Assembly: GCA_933228675.1 (NCBI GenBank)
Contig: OW121741.1
Span: 113,594,123 to 113,658,122, forward strand
Length of the DNA: 64,000 bases
From: Stomorhina lunata
Taxonomy: Eukaryota; Arthropoda; Insecta; Diptera; Rhiniidae
Direction of reading: 5' to 3'
Positions 12,499 through 23,929 of the stretch are shown in pieces; position 1 is the stretch's first letter; the number at the start of each line of letters is the position of its first letter. The notes below the pieces were generated by a model that did no database searches, had not been told where the DNA came from, and saw only the letters and a list, made by a program, of their open reading frames with translations. The position numbers were made by a program, and so were the translations under genes.

Positions 12499-13240
12499 TG
12501 AAAAATAGTTAATTTTTGAAAATTTTTTTTATTAAAAGAGGAAATGTTTAAAAATTTTGCTTAAAAATAGAAAATTTTTTAAAAACTTCCTATAAAAATA
12601 GTAAATTTTTTAAAAAAAATCTTATAAAAATAGTAAATTTTTCAAAAATTTCTTATAAAAATAATATATTTTTGAAAAATTTCCTATAAAAATAGTAATT
12701 TTTTGAAAAATTTCCTATAAAAATGTTATATTTTTGTAAAATTTCCTATAAAAACAGTAAATTTCTTAAAATATCCTATAAAAATAGTAAATTTTTGAAA
12801 AATTTTTTATAAAAATAGTAAATTTCTAAAAAATTTCCTTAAAAAATAGTAAATTTTTTAAAAATTTCCTAGAAAAACAGTACATTTTTGAAAAATTTCC
12901 TATAAGAATAGTAAATTTTTGAAAAATTTCCTGTAAAAATTTTAAATTTTTGAAATATATCTCCTATAAAAACAGTAAATTTTTTAAAAATTTCCTACAG
13001 AAACAGTAAATTTAAAAAAATAATCATAAAAAAATCTTTACATATTAAATTTTTGAAAAATTTACAATAATTAGTAAACTTTTGAAAAGTTTCCTATAAA
13101 ATTTTTTTTTTTCAATTTTCCTATTAATAGTAAATTTTTTAAAAATTTCCTTTAAAAATTAAATTTTTTCAAAATTTCCTTTAAAAATTAAATTTTTTAA
13201 ATATTTGCTTTAAAAATTTTGTAGAATTTTTGAATTTTTT
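12499..13240 (+). repeat. 31-bp variant of the AT-rich satellite
   Basis: About 23 forward copies of the satellite have the longer spacer ATAAAAATAGT in place of ATAAATAGT, giving a 31-bp period. The core is otherwise the shared AAATTTTTGAAAAATTTCC. Copies decay toward 13200 and merge into AT-rich sequence. Confidence 0.9.
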
Positions 13241-14751
13241 TAAGTAAGTTTTAAGGTAATTAAATACTTTTGTTTGTAAAATTATATTTATTGAATACAT
13301 TTTGTAAGGATTTTTCTGGGATACTAATTCAGTTTCATTTTTAAAATTTTCCTTCAAGTTAAAAATTATTAAAGTTCCCATTACTCCTTTAGTCATTTTT
13401 AATTAAAAAAGTTTAGTGATATGTGAAATACAAAGACCTTTTTACTAAAAATTTTATATGTTTATTTACATATTTACATATCATGATTTCTGTATATAAA
13501 GATTTTCTCATGAGTTTAGGCGTGTTTAAAACAACAAAAATCTCATGTGTAAAGAACATCTTCTTAATCTTGGCATCAAAAACATAATAAATTACTATGA
13601 ATGTATGTGAATTTTCAGTAAATTCTTAATAACTTTCATAAAGATTTTTACTTAGGCATTTTGTGAAAATCTCATCTGGAGGTATAGTGATGTAAGAAGA
13701 AAAAAAAAGGAAAAATAAAAGACAAAAATTACAATAATCACTACACATTTGCGAACGCCTAAGGACATGAAGTGAATTTTTCTACTATTCTCTTGAGTGG
13801 ATATTCTTTGTTGTTTTGCATTCATTTTGTTCTTTAGTTTTTTTTCGGGGTTTTTTGTCATTTTTTACTTTCTAACAGTTAATGCCTTTTTCACATTTTA
13901 CTTTTTTACTTACTTAGTTGTACTTGAAAAAATATAAAATAGGAAATATTATGAATTCTTACCGAATTTTGTATAGTAAACAAAAATGATGAAAACAAAC
14001 TTTTAAGTATCCAAGGAATTTTAAAGATATATTTTTTTTTTGTATATAAAACTTTTGACAAAATTTTACTAGTTATCTATTTAAAGAAACCCATGAAATG
14101 CATTTTTGTTAAAAAATCTGATCAAGCTTATCGATATTTTGTTCTTAGTTGTGAATGGTAGGATGCTTTCAAGAAATTGGTTATGATCCGGGTTCCAAAT
14201 TAAAATCCATTCATCGTCATCGGTTAAACGGTTTGATTGTTGTAGGTTATGGTTTCACTAGTCGATATTGTTAAATATGGTCAGCTGAATTTCCTCGATG
14301 TGGATGTAGAGATTACACTACTCCGCAATATGAAACTTTTTGCTTTACAATTGACCACCACTTTATTTTTTTTTATTTGTTGTAGTCTCCTAAATATAAA
14401 AGTTTTTTGAAATCTTCAATATTTTATAAATTTTGAAGAATAACAATTTTTCAATTTTGAAAAAAAAAAAATTTTTAATTTTATGTGAAAAACTCCACAA
14501 CTGTTGACCACATGAAAAAATTGTCTTTTTAAAGCTTAAAGATAATGTTGTGGTAAATTCGCCGGTGTTTGGTGTTTTTTTCATCGAAGTTAAATATGCC
14601 ATTCCCAAGATATGATCAAATCAATGGAACAACCTCTGTGAAAAAACGTAATTAAAGAAAAAATATTTAATAAAAATAGTATCCATAAAATTTAAAATTT
14701 TGGGTGTTTTTGAGCTAAGGAGGCCATAATACATCCAAAATTAAATAGACG
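13241..14751. other. AT-rich spacer, no supported gene
   Basis: Open frames on the minus strand at 13181-13396, 13652-13861 and 14390-14608 encode low-complexity Lys/Phe/Asn-rich peptides with no motif I can place. A slightly more GC-rich patch at 14140-14330 could be an old degraded insertion. I do not recognise it. Confidence 0.5.
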
Positions 14752-16215
14752 AAGGCTTTTCTTTCGAATTAGCTAAAAAAATTTACTAACTTTTTTCAGT
14801 CATTTAAAAAATCAAAATTTAATAAACAAAAGTAAGGAATATTGCTTACAATCAAAAACCATTGCATATCTTCAGGCTTAAATTTTAAATCAAATTACAG
14901 TTAATAATTAGTTAAAATTACACTATCTTGAGATTTACGAAGTACCTCTAGGAGCCTACGGATTTCAATAAAATTTTTTTTCTTGGATCAACTAATAGGC
15001 ATGTGACGAATTTCATTAAATTTTATTGAGAAGTTTGCCTTATTCATTGAGAATAAATATACATGAAAAAATATGGGTCTAAGCCAGGTACCCCAGGAAG
15101 TTAACAGACTTCAACCAAAATGAGTAGAGTTCTTTCCAGGATCAAAAAATAAAAGTGTGCCGAATTTTATCAAATTATATTGAAAATTGCGAGTAATACA
15201 CTGAGAAGGAAAATAAGTGAAAAAATGGGGTTCCAAGGAAGGTACGCCAAGGATTCAACGGATTTCAACCAAAACTATTAGACCTCTTTTTAGGATCAAA
15301 AAATTAGAAGTGTGCAAAATTTGATCAAATTCTGCTTAAAATTGTTGTTTATACATTGAGAAGGAATATAGGTGAAAAATGGGAGTCCAAAAGAGGTACC
15401 CCAAAGAATCGACGGACTTAATCTAAACTTAGTGCAGTTTTTTTTTTATCAAAAAATAAAAGTGTGCCAAATTTTATTAAACTCTATTGAAAATTGCGGG
15501 TTATACATTGAGAAGGAAAATATATGAAAAATGGGGGTCCAAGGGAGGTACGCCAAGGAATAGAAAGATTTCAACCAAAACTATTATAGCTTATTTTTGG
15601 ATAAAAAAATAGAATTATATTGAATTTGATCAAATTCTATTGAAAATAGCGTTTTATACATTGGGAAAATAAAAAATGGCGGTCCCAGGGAGGCAACCCA
15701 AGGAAACTTGTGGAACTACTTGTGGAACTATTTCTTTGATCAAATAAAAGATATGTACCGATTTGCATGAATTTCTAGTGAAAATTGAGGGTTATATATT
15801 GAGAAGAAAAATAAGTAAAAAATGGCGGTCAAGGGAGGTACCCGAGGGAGTATTACTATGTATTACCTGCCATTTTCAATGTATTTTTATTCTTTTTAAT
15901 GTATTTTTATTCTCAATGAATATGGCGAACTTCTCAAAAAAATTTAGTGAAATTTGTCACATGCCTATTAGTTGATCCAAAAAAATCTCTACTAATTTTT
16001 ATTAAAATCCGTAAACTCCTAGAGGTACTTCATAAATCTCAAAATAATGTAATTTGAACTTATATTGGGATTAATATCTGCAAATTTGATTAAAAGTTTA
16101 AGCCTGAAGGTATGCAATGCGTTTTTATTATAAGCAATATTAATTACTTTTTTTTACTAAATTTTGATTTTTTGAAACGATTGACAAAAGTTGCTAATTC
16201 GAAAGAAAAAAAATT
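14752..16215. mobile_element. Foldback-like element with long inverted arms and internal tandem repeats
   Basis: The left arm (about 14752-15065) is the reverse complement of the right arm (about 15865-16215). For example, CTTTCGAATTAGC at 14762 pairs with GCTAATTCGAAAG at 16193, CTCTAGGAGCC near 14946 with its counterpart near 16017, and GATCAACTAATAGGCATGTG at 14986 with CACATGCCTATTAGTTGATC at 15958. Between the arms are about five degenerate direct repeats of roughly 152 bp, each with GGATCAAAAAATAAAAGTGTG-like and GGAGGTACCCCAAGGA-like segments (repeat landmarks near 14985, 15140, 15293, 15449, 15599 and 15738). Long arms plus internal tandem repeats and no transposase resemble Drosophila FB-type elements in architecture. 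Homology to FB is not claimed. The open frame at 15763-15975 crosses the last repeat and right arm and is not a gene. Confidence 0.75.
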
Positions 16216-16479
16216 CTTCCTTTCATTTCATTGAAGGTAAACCGAGCTAACTGACTTTTTGTCCAACGAAAACAATTTTGATGCGATTATACCTCCCAAA
16301 CTACTCATGCAATATTCTTTTTTCTTTCTTTTAAACAAAAGCAAGATCTTGGACTTGAACAAAATTGGTACCTATATTTTGCCAGTTATAATATCTACAT
16401 TAGTCTTTAAATTTCAATAATTTTTCCATAAATTTTTTCTTCACAATATTCAGCTGATTTCAAGCGATTTTTATATATT

Positions 16480-17831
<1,352 letters not shown>

Positions 17832-18097
17832 TATATCGTTACTTTAATATAGAAAAGCCCTAACTAATATATTTCTTACACCACAGGAGAGGGAGAAAAA
17901 ACTAAATAGAATCTTAAGTTTTGAAGATACAGAAATTTTCAAAACGCAGTTTTTTACTTAATTCTCTAACAAATTTTATGCTATGATATTTTTTTTTTTA
18001 ATTAAAAGATTTTTATAAAATTTTATTACATAATTCTTTAAAAAGCGATTTGAATGAAAAACGATTTAGGGCCTTTCCATATTAAAGTAACGATATA
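17832..18097. mobile_element. 266-bp MITE with ~31-bp terminal inverted repeats
   Basis: Positions 17833-17863 begin ATATCGTTACTTTAATAT and end GCCCTAA. They are matched by the reverse complement at 18066-18096 with only two mismatches. The interior is about 200 bp, AT-rich and non-coding. TA dinucleotides at both outer edges are compatible with a TA-target (Tc1/mariner-like) element, but that is inference. Confidence 0.75.
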
Positions 18098-18243
18098 CAT
18101 ATGTATGTTATAATTATTTCAGCCGTATCCGGCCAGCCGTACGGCCATCGTTAACCCTCCGTCATGCACATGTTTCAATAGTCACATACGTAGCGCATGT
18201 ATCTTGCCAAATACACCATGTATTTCAATGCATTAATGTGAAA

Positions 18244-19793
18244 ACAAGTAAGAGTATTATATTCGGCTATGCCGAATCTTGTATACCCACCATCAAGTTG
18301 TGCGAGAGTGCAGCTAATTCAAAATGTTGACCAAATGTGGTATTGTTGGTAATATATTTGGACTAAATTCGGTTGCAGTGGTATAGTTACTATAGTTCCA
18401 CATTTAAAAGTATCTAAGTGGTTTCCCAAGTAGTTACCTTTGACAAAATGCTGTTCCATAACCGAATAGTTTTACATTCGTTGTGCCATAAACATGTTGA
18501 TACCAACACGGCAGATTCATATATTTTGTAAGGAGTTCCTAATGCATCTACCGTGTATAAAGTCTGGACCTAACATTGACTGATAGTTATCTAATTTCGT
18601 AGATGCAATCTTAATATACCGAATGTACTTCAAATCTTTTTGATTGTAGATATAAAAAGGGGATGTTATATATATAAGAACTATAGCCAAATGTTGACCG
18701 ATTGTTACAAAATTTAATATACCGGCTGGTATTAATATAAAGTTTATTTGTGCAAAATTTAGTGGCCAAAGCTGACAAAGTTTATAAGTTAATAGCTTTT
18801 AACTGGAGTTTGTGGCATTTTAGTGGTTACCGGGAGCGGTTTTTATATGAAAGCTTTGGTCAAAAATGAACCGATTCCTATAAAATTTGACATACTGACT
18901 GAAAGTTGAATAGAACTTCTCTGTTCTAAACTTAGTCATTGATTTTACAATTTTATTCAATTTATCAGCATAAATGTGGTTCCCGGGGCAGTGTTATATG
19001 GGAGCTGTAACTAAATGCGAACTGATTTCGCCCATTTTCAGTACACAACTTTTGTTACATATCAAAAATACTATTGTAAAATTTTATTTCTCTAGCTAGC
19101 TTTTGTAGTTAAGGAGCTGTCGCGCTTTTATCTGCCGGACAGAGGGACATAAATCTCCTTTTCTTTTTGTATTTTTGTGTTTCTGTAAGTTTTTGATATA
19201 GGAGCTATGGTCAAATGGTGACCGATTGTGATAAAACACTGGCTGGCATTCATATAAGACTTCTCTGTACTAAATTTGGTGGCCAAGGCTATTAGAGTTT
19301 GTCATTTATTGGAATTTAAGTGAATTTCAGGTGTAATTTAGGCAGTTTCCGTAAGTTTTTTATATGGGAGCTATGGTTAAATGTGAACCGATTTCGATAA
19401 AATTTTATATATTGCCTAGTGCTTATGTAGAACTTCTAGATACCAAATTTTGTCATCTTAGCTGTTATAATTTGTCATTTATTAGCAAATAAGCGATTAG
19501 CCTAGACGAGGTTATACGGTAGCTATGGTCAAATCTTAACTTATTTTACCCAAATTTGAAAAAAAATTTCTCATAGAGTAAGTATTTTTTTACTAAGTTT
19601 CAGTGAGCTAGATCCTTTCGTTTAGCCGTTATCGTGATTTCAACAGCCAGACAGACGGACATCGGTCAATCGTCTTAGAATTTCATATGGATTCAGAATA
19701 TATATCGTTTTTGATTTTTGAGCCAGTATTAAGGAAATTATAAATGGGATGACAATCTCAATATACCCAACATTATTTTTGATGGTGGGTAGA
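18244..19793 (+). mobile_element. DINE-1/mini-me-like (Helitron-related) element, subfamily 1, near full length
   Basis: The copy starts with ACAAGTAAGA and a perfect hairpin ATTCGGC-TAT-GCCGAAT (18261-18277). It then has TACCCACCATCAA (18284-18296), which is the exact inverted complement of TTGATGGTGGGTA at the 3' end (19779-19791). The interior consists of six degenerate ~170-bp modules, each with a variant of GGAGCTATGGTCAAATG followed by GACCGATT (about 18684, 18855, 19008, 19207, 19373 and 19524). Near the 3' end is the proto-microsatellite CAGACAGACGGACATCGGTC followed by AATCGTCTTAGAAT. That arrangement matches the conserved core of dipteran DINE-1/INE-1/mini-me elements, which are non-autonomous and Helitron-related. 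The minus-strand open frame at 19640-19864 is not coding. Confidence 0.8.
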
Positions 19794-19846
19794 AAAATAG
19801 TTAATATTTTTCCATAGAAAAATTGCATCAATTTTGCAAAAAAAAC

Positions 19847-19910
19847 TCTATTTTGGATAGGCATTCATATAAAAGGTATACCTTTGATAGGAATGCCTTC
19901 CCAAAATAGA
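19847..19910. repeat. 64-bp near-perfect palindrome
   Basis: TCTATTTTGG-ATA-GGCATTC on the left pairs with GAATGCC-TTC-CCAAAATAGA on the right. The centre is itself the perfect palindrome AAAGGTATACCTTT. The palindrome lies between the 3' end of one mini-me-like element and a fragment of another. Confidence 0.9.
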
Positions 19911-19964
19911 TTTTTTGGACCTTTACAGCCACAAATTTAACTTTATTTGAATTATATTCAGCGA

Positions 19965-20325
19965 AATCAGTGCACCTAATTGTGTAGGAGTCAGCTCATA
20001 TTTGACCATGCCTCCCATAGAAAAACATTTTCAAAAGTTTTTTAAATACCCAGAAAAGAACAAAACTGCTTATAAATCTAATAAATCCAATAACAAAAAT
20101 TTGACAACAATCAATCCACAATTGACCCTAGCTGCCATATCAGTCCTTGGCTAGAAATGACATAAAACTACTTAAATGTCGAAATTAAAAAAAAGACATA
20201 TCTATATGTATCTCCCTAAGAATCGAGGAAAACTTGTTAGGTGTTTGGTCCATATTTTCCCTCAGTATTGAAGGGTATCATAAAGGTCGGTCTTGAGCGA
20301 CTAAAGCTTTTTTCTTGGTTATTTT
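19965..20325 (-). mobile_element. Fragment of subfamily 2 DINE-1/mini-me-like element
   Basis: On the minus strand this segment ends (plus-strand right side) with a degraded GTCGCTCAAGACCGACC hairpin and GATACCCTTCAATACTGAGG, the same order as the 5' end of the copy at 37598. A degraded CATATTTGACCATGCCTCCCAT module lies at about 20010-20028. The core and 3' end are missing. Confidence 0.6.
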
Positions 20326-21200
20326 AGTTACATTATAAATATACTTAAAGCTCGAATCGAATACATAGAACGTCAATTTTTAAAATGAGCTAAACTCTAT
20401 TTTTCTTATTGGCATTGATTCGTTCTTATACAAACAAAGTTTTTTAAATTGCAATATTTATAACCAAAACAATTAATTAATGAATTTTGCTAGTTTTTTC
20501 AGAAGTTTCGTACTTATTATCAATATTTATGGTAATAAGGAAAAAGTGCTTAAGTCCAATTGCATATTAAAAAGCTTGAAATATACAATTATTCTATAAC
20601 TTCCTTAACCCTAACCGTACTGATAACATTTTTATACTCCTGATAAGGGTTATTCCGCGAAATATATTTAGACTAACTGCAGAGGATAATTTTAATAGTT
20701 CTTCACAGAAAATGGAATTAACATTAAATGTTTACTACAAGAATTCAGAAGATATAACAGCTTTGAAATTGTTACCTTTGCATGGCTATTAATCTGAAAT
20801 CAAATCTCAAAACACATAAAGTTCATGATGGTTGCCAAAGGCCAATATGTAATACACACAACCAAATTATTGCTTCACGCTTAACAGAATTGTAATTTTC
20901 TGAAGTTTATCTATTATAAAAGTGCAAAGTTAAGTTGTCAAATTATTAATTAAATGCACACATTTTAAACTAAAATAAAAAATAGAGTCATATCCATTAC
21001 TTTTTTATATATATAATGCCTTAATTTTCGTACTGGTACCCGGGTACCCTTATCAGGAGGGTTAGGAATATTTGACTTTCGGTGAATCCACAGCCTAAGC
21101 CAAAAACTTTGGAAAGCTTAGAGAAACAAAAATCTTTAGAAAATAAATAGTTTTAGGAACTTACAAAACCTCAACTTTGTATCATTTATCGTTAAAGAGA
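20326..21200. other. Spacer with a repeated GGTACCC motif
   Basis: AT-rich spacer. Near 20608 it has CCCTAACCGTACTGATAAC followed by CTCCTGATAAGGGTTA. At 21035-21048 it has the perfect palindrome GGTACCCGGGTACC followed by TTATCAGGAGGGTTAGG. A related GGGTACCCAGGTACCCG ... TCAGGAGTGTTAGGGTT lies at 22519-22555, on the other side of the TIR element. These may be the ends of an older element, but no family is recognised. Confidence 0.4.
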
Positions 21201-21435
21201 CCCAGCAAAACTTTTCATTACCAAGTAATGAGTTAAACAGCTTAACTATTGAACACGAACTACTTACTCATTCACTGTTTAAGTCATAACATTAACATGG
21301 GGATGTCATTGGAGGCAAGTACTTACCAATTGCAGAAAAGTAATGACTTGGGTAAGCAATTGGAAAACAACAACAAAAACTTTTTGTTGTTGTATTTAAA
21401 AAAATATATTTTGAAACGAAATACAATTTTTTTTT

Positions 21436-21508
21436 GCGACCCCATGGGGGCTAGAACCCAGATCCTCCGACTGCTAGGCAGAGACTCTTCCACTGAGCTA
21501 CTTCATAT
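21436..21508 (-). other. tRNA-like module (tRNA-Ala AGC-like, degraded)
   Basis: Read on the minus strand, TAGCTCAGTGGAAGAG resembles a tRNA D-arm and pol III box A, and GGTTCTAGCCC resembles the T-arm and box B. Between them a seven-base loop CTAGCAG would carry anticodon AGC (Ala). The anticodon stem has a mismatch and a wobble pair, and the acceptor stem does not pair, so this is a tRNA-derived or pseudo-tRNA segment rather than a working gene. Confidence 0.6.
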
Positions 21509-22330
21509 GTTGAAAACTTAGCAGCTTATAATTAAAATAAACAATTTTTTTTTAGATCCAAAATCATGTGACAATAACTTTGTTTTTGCTTTTTTGCTTT
21601 GTTGTAATTTTTGGAAAAATATTTTTATAAGATTTTTTGTAAATGTTTAATGCATTTAATAAATAATAAAGAAGTTTTTTTTTGCAATCACTTTAAAATA
21701 ATTTAAATCTTCTTTTTTGTATAAGTTTTTACATAAGATTGACTCTTACTTACTTAAATAACCTATAGTTACAACCTGTTAAGGTAAAAGTCCGAGCATA
21801 TTTTAGAATTCCATGGATTTCGATCTTGTGCGAATATTCTCCAATTTTATTGGCCAAGCTGTGAAAAATGCTCCTCTACTTGGTCTTTCTATCGAAGTTT
21901 CGGACATCCTTCTCTAACATTAGGTGGTTGGACATTCTAATTCTAATTTTATCCTCTTCATAGCATTTTTTTTCAAGAGAGGGTTACTAGCCCGTAATCC
22001 TAACCCATTTTTATCGATCTTATGGGTCAACTCTCGGTACATGTTAGCTCACTATATTAATGGGTGTTAATTTAACTCACCGGGTGATTCCACGAGGAGG
22101 TATGTGTCCACAGTTGAGATGAAGGATAACCCTGATAAGTTGGGCTTACCAAGTTAAGACCAATTTGAATAGTGTTTGGTATCCAACATCCCTTACATAA
22201 TCAAAATTGACTCATGATGGTATTTTTTCATTACCGTGAGTTAGTTTTCCAAATTCTTTTTTAAAGAAGGTAATATTTAAGTTCTTAAAATTCAAAAATC
22301 ATTTAAAAAGACTCTTTTAATAAAAAAAAT

Positions 22331-22361
22331 TGTTGCCCTTGGTGGGATTTGAACCGGGGCC
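22331..22361 (-). other. Second T-arm-like (box B) module
   Basis: On the minus strand GGTTCAAATCCC is a perfect box B-type sequence inside CCCCGGTTCAAATCCCACC, followed by a run of T that could end pol III transcription. No convincing box A lies upstream. The same module occurs in the other copy of the element at 56351-56381. Confidence 0.45.
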
Positions 22362-22495
22362 ATTCAGTTTAAATTACCGTCTTAATTACAAATAAGTACT
22401 TCTGTAATAATTTATTATTTATTCGGAGGGTATGTTGTAGTCATTACAAGGTAACCAGTTATCAGAGTACTTGCCATTACCAAAGTTTTGCTGGG

Positions 22496-22996
22496 GATAT
22501 TTGACTTTAAAGTTCGTTCGGGTACCCAGGTACCCGTGTCAGGAGTGTTAGGGTTAAAGATCGTACAAAATAATTGAAACTTTTCCCATGAGTATTTTTG
22601 AATATAAAAATTTCAAAGCTGACCTCAACTTAAATTTAGCTTAAGTCAACTTAAGCACTTTTTTCTTTTTGTAACAAATATATTTATTCACATTTTTTTT
22701 TGCAAAAGTTGAATTATTTACTACTGTAATTTTTTTGCTCAAAAATACAAATATTTGCCAATAATTTAATTAAATATATTTTTACTTGTTTTCCTATCGA
22801 CACACATATTTAAAATTATTTATTGAAACTTTTACTCTATTCTCTTTTGTCAATACACTTAAAGCTTAAGAGACTTGACTAAAATATTTATCAAAATATA
22901 TTGTATATGTATGTGTTAGAAATTTTAACTGAAATAAAATTTTTATTTAAATTTTAAATAAAATTTTAATTATTAGAAATTCATATTTTATATGTA
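22496..22996. other. AT-rich spacer
   Basis: Begins with the GGGTACCCAGGTACCCG motif described for 20326-21200, then continues as AT-rich sequence with no gene-like feature. Confidence 0.5.
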
Positions 22997-23249
22997 TATT
23001 GTACTTGTTCAACAAGAGGGTATTAACTCAAAATTTTTAAATTTTTACTTTTTAAAAGAAATTGATGTGTAGTAGTCTTATCTACCCACTGTAAAAATCT
23101 GACATAATTTTCACTATAATTTCACCAAAAAAACTACAGTTTTACCCCTCTTCCTTATATGAAAGTAGTAGTAAAATAAAATAGTTTTTTAACTCTACTG
23201 AAAATTTAAAAATTTTGAGTTAATACCCTCTTGTTGATCAAGTGCGATA
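22997..23249. mobile_element. 253-bp MITE with ~48-bp terminal inverted repeats
   Basis: The left arm (22997-23046) contains CAACAAGAGGGTATTAACTC then AAAATTTTTAAATTTT. The right arm (23200-23249) is its reverse complement with about four mismatches. The left arm begins with the palindrome CTTGTTCAACAAG. The interior of about 150 bp is non-coding. No transposon family is recognised. Confidence 0.8.
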
Positions 23250-23929
23250 TGTGAAAAGAATTTAATTCTGTATATAGGATTTAACAGTAACCGTTCTAAC
23301 GTCGTTACAAAAATCATTAGAATTACAAAAACACAAAGATATGTTCTGTATCAATGTATGTATGTCTGAGGTTATATTAGTGAAGTTCAAACACAAGCTC
23401 AAAACCACTATTACATACCCTAATTGCTATGGCTGCCATGTCTTTATAGTTGCCAACAATCCAATTTAAATTTCAAATCTCTAATACTTCTGATTACTAT
23501 TTTCAATGCAACAAAATTTGCTTGTAATTTTGATGTCTAATTACAAAACTACCAATTAAAATACATAATGCAGTAAATTTTTAACTTTTTCTCTAGCTTC
23601 GGCACATATTCAATGCCAAAGTCAAATTTTCTAAGTAAACTTTACAAAAAAATATTTAATTTATTTTCGCATATCTCTAGCTGCCAAACTAATATTTACC
23701 GTTGTTGGCTAAGAATTAGCCAACAAAAGCTTTGCTAATAATCTGACAATGTTTGTGCGTTACTAGTTAAGATTTACATTGTTTGTCTTTTGATCTTAGC
23801 GTTTGAATTATTTGGCAAAAGACAAAAGCAAAATCATTTGTCAAGGCTGATGTCATATGCTAGTGTTTCTGGTAAATACCGAACCTAAATAATTAGGGAG
23901 GGGATAAAACGCATATAGGGCCCTCATTT
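23250..23929. other. AT-rich spacer
   Basis: No open frame, repeat or mobile-element end that I can recognise. It ends where the 29-bp satellite starts, after AGGGCCCTC at about 23918-23926. Confidence 0.5.

Larger units (their letters stand above)
21201..22495. mobile_element. CCCAGCAAAACTTT-ended TIR element, copy 1
   Basis: The ends are CCCAGCAAAACTTTTCATTACC at the left and the inverted form GGTAATGGC...AAAGTTTTGCTGGG read from the right; the outer 14 bp are perfect inverted repeats. Just inside the left end is a CATTAC-CAA-GTAATG hairpin (21217-21231). The element holds two minus-strand tRNA-like modules (separate entries) and no transposase. A second copy is at 55431-56515. Relative to that copy this one keeps about 130 bp around 22000-22130 and about 100 bp around 22170-22265. 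The open frame 21249-21521 is not conserved in the second copy (it frameshifts), so it is not a gene. The superfamily is unresolved because no clear target duplication can be read. Confidence 0.8.

Noticed and set aside
13652..13861. 69-codon minus-strand frame with a hydrophobic segment
   Set aside because: The hydrophobic run (VVIIVIFVFYFSFFFLL) is what A- and T-rich low-complexity DNA encodes; no supporting motif or context.
21436..21508. A functional tRNA-Ala gene
   Set aside because: The acceptor stem does not pair and the anticodon stem has mismatches. The module is part of a mobile element present in two copies.
21249..21521. 90-codon frame beginning MNTNYLL, seen again at 55479-55709
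   Set aside because: The repetition is due to two copies of the TIR element. The frames diverge by frameshift after about 40 codons and run antisense through the tRNA-like module.
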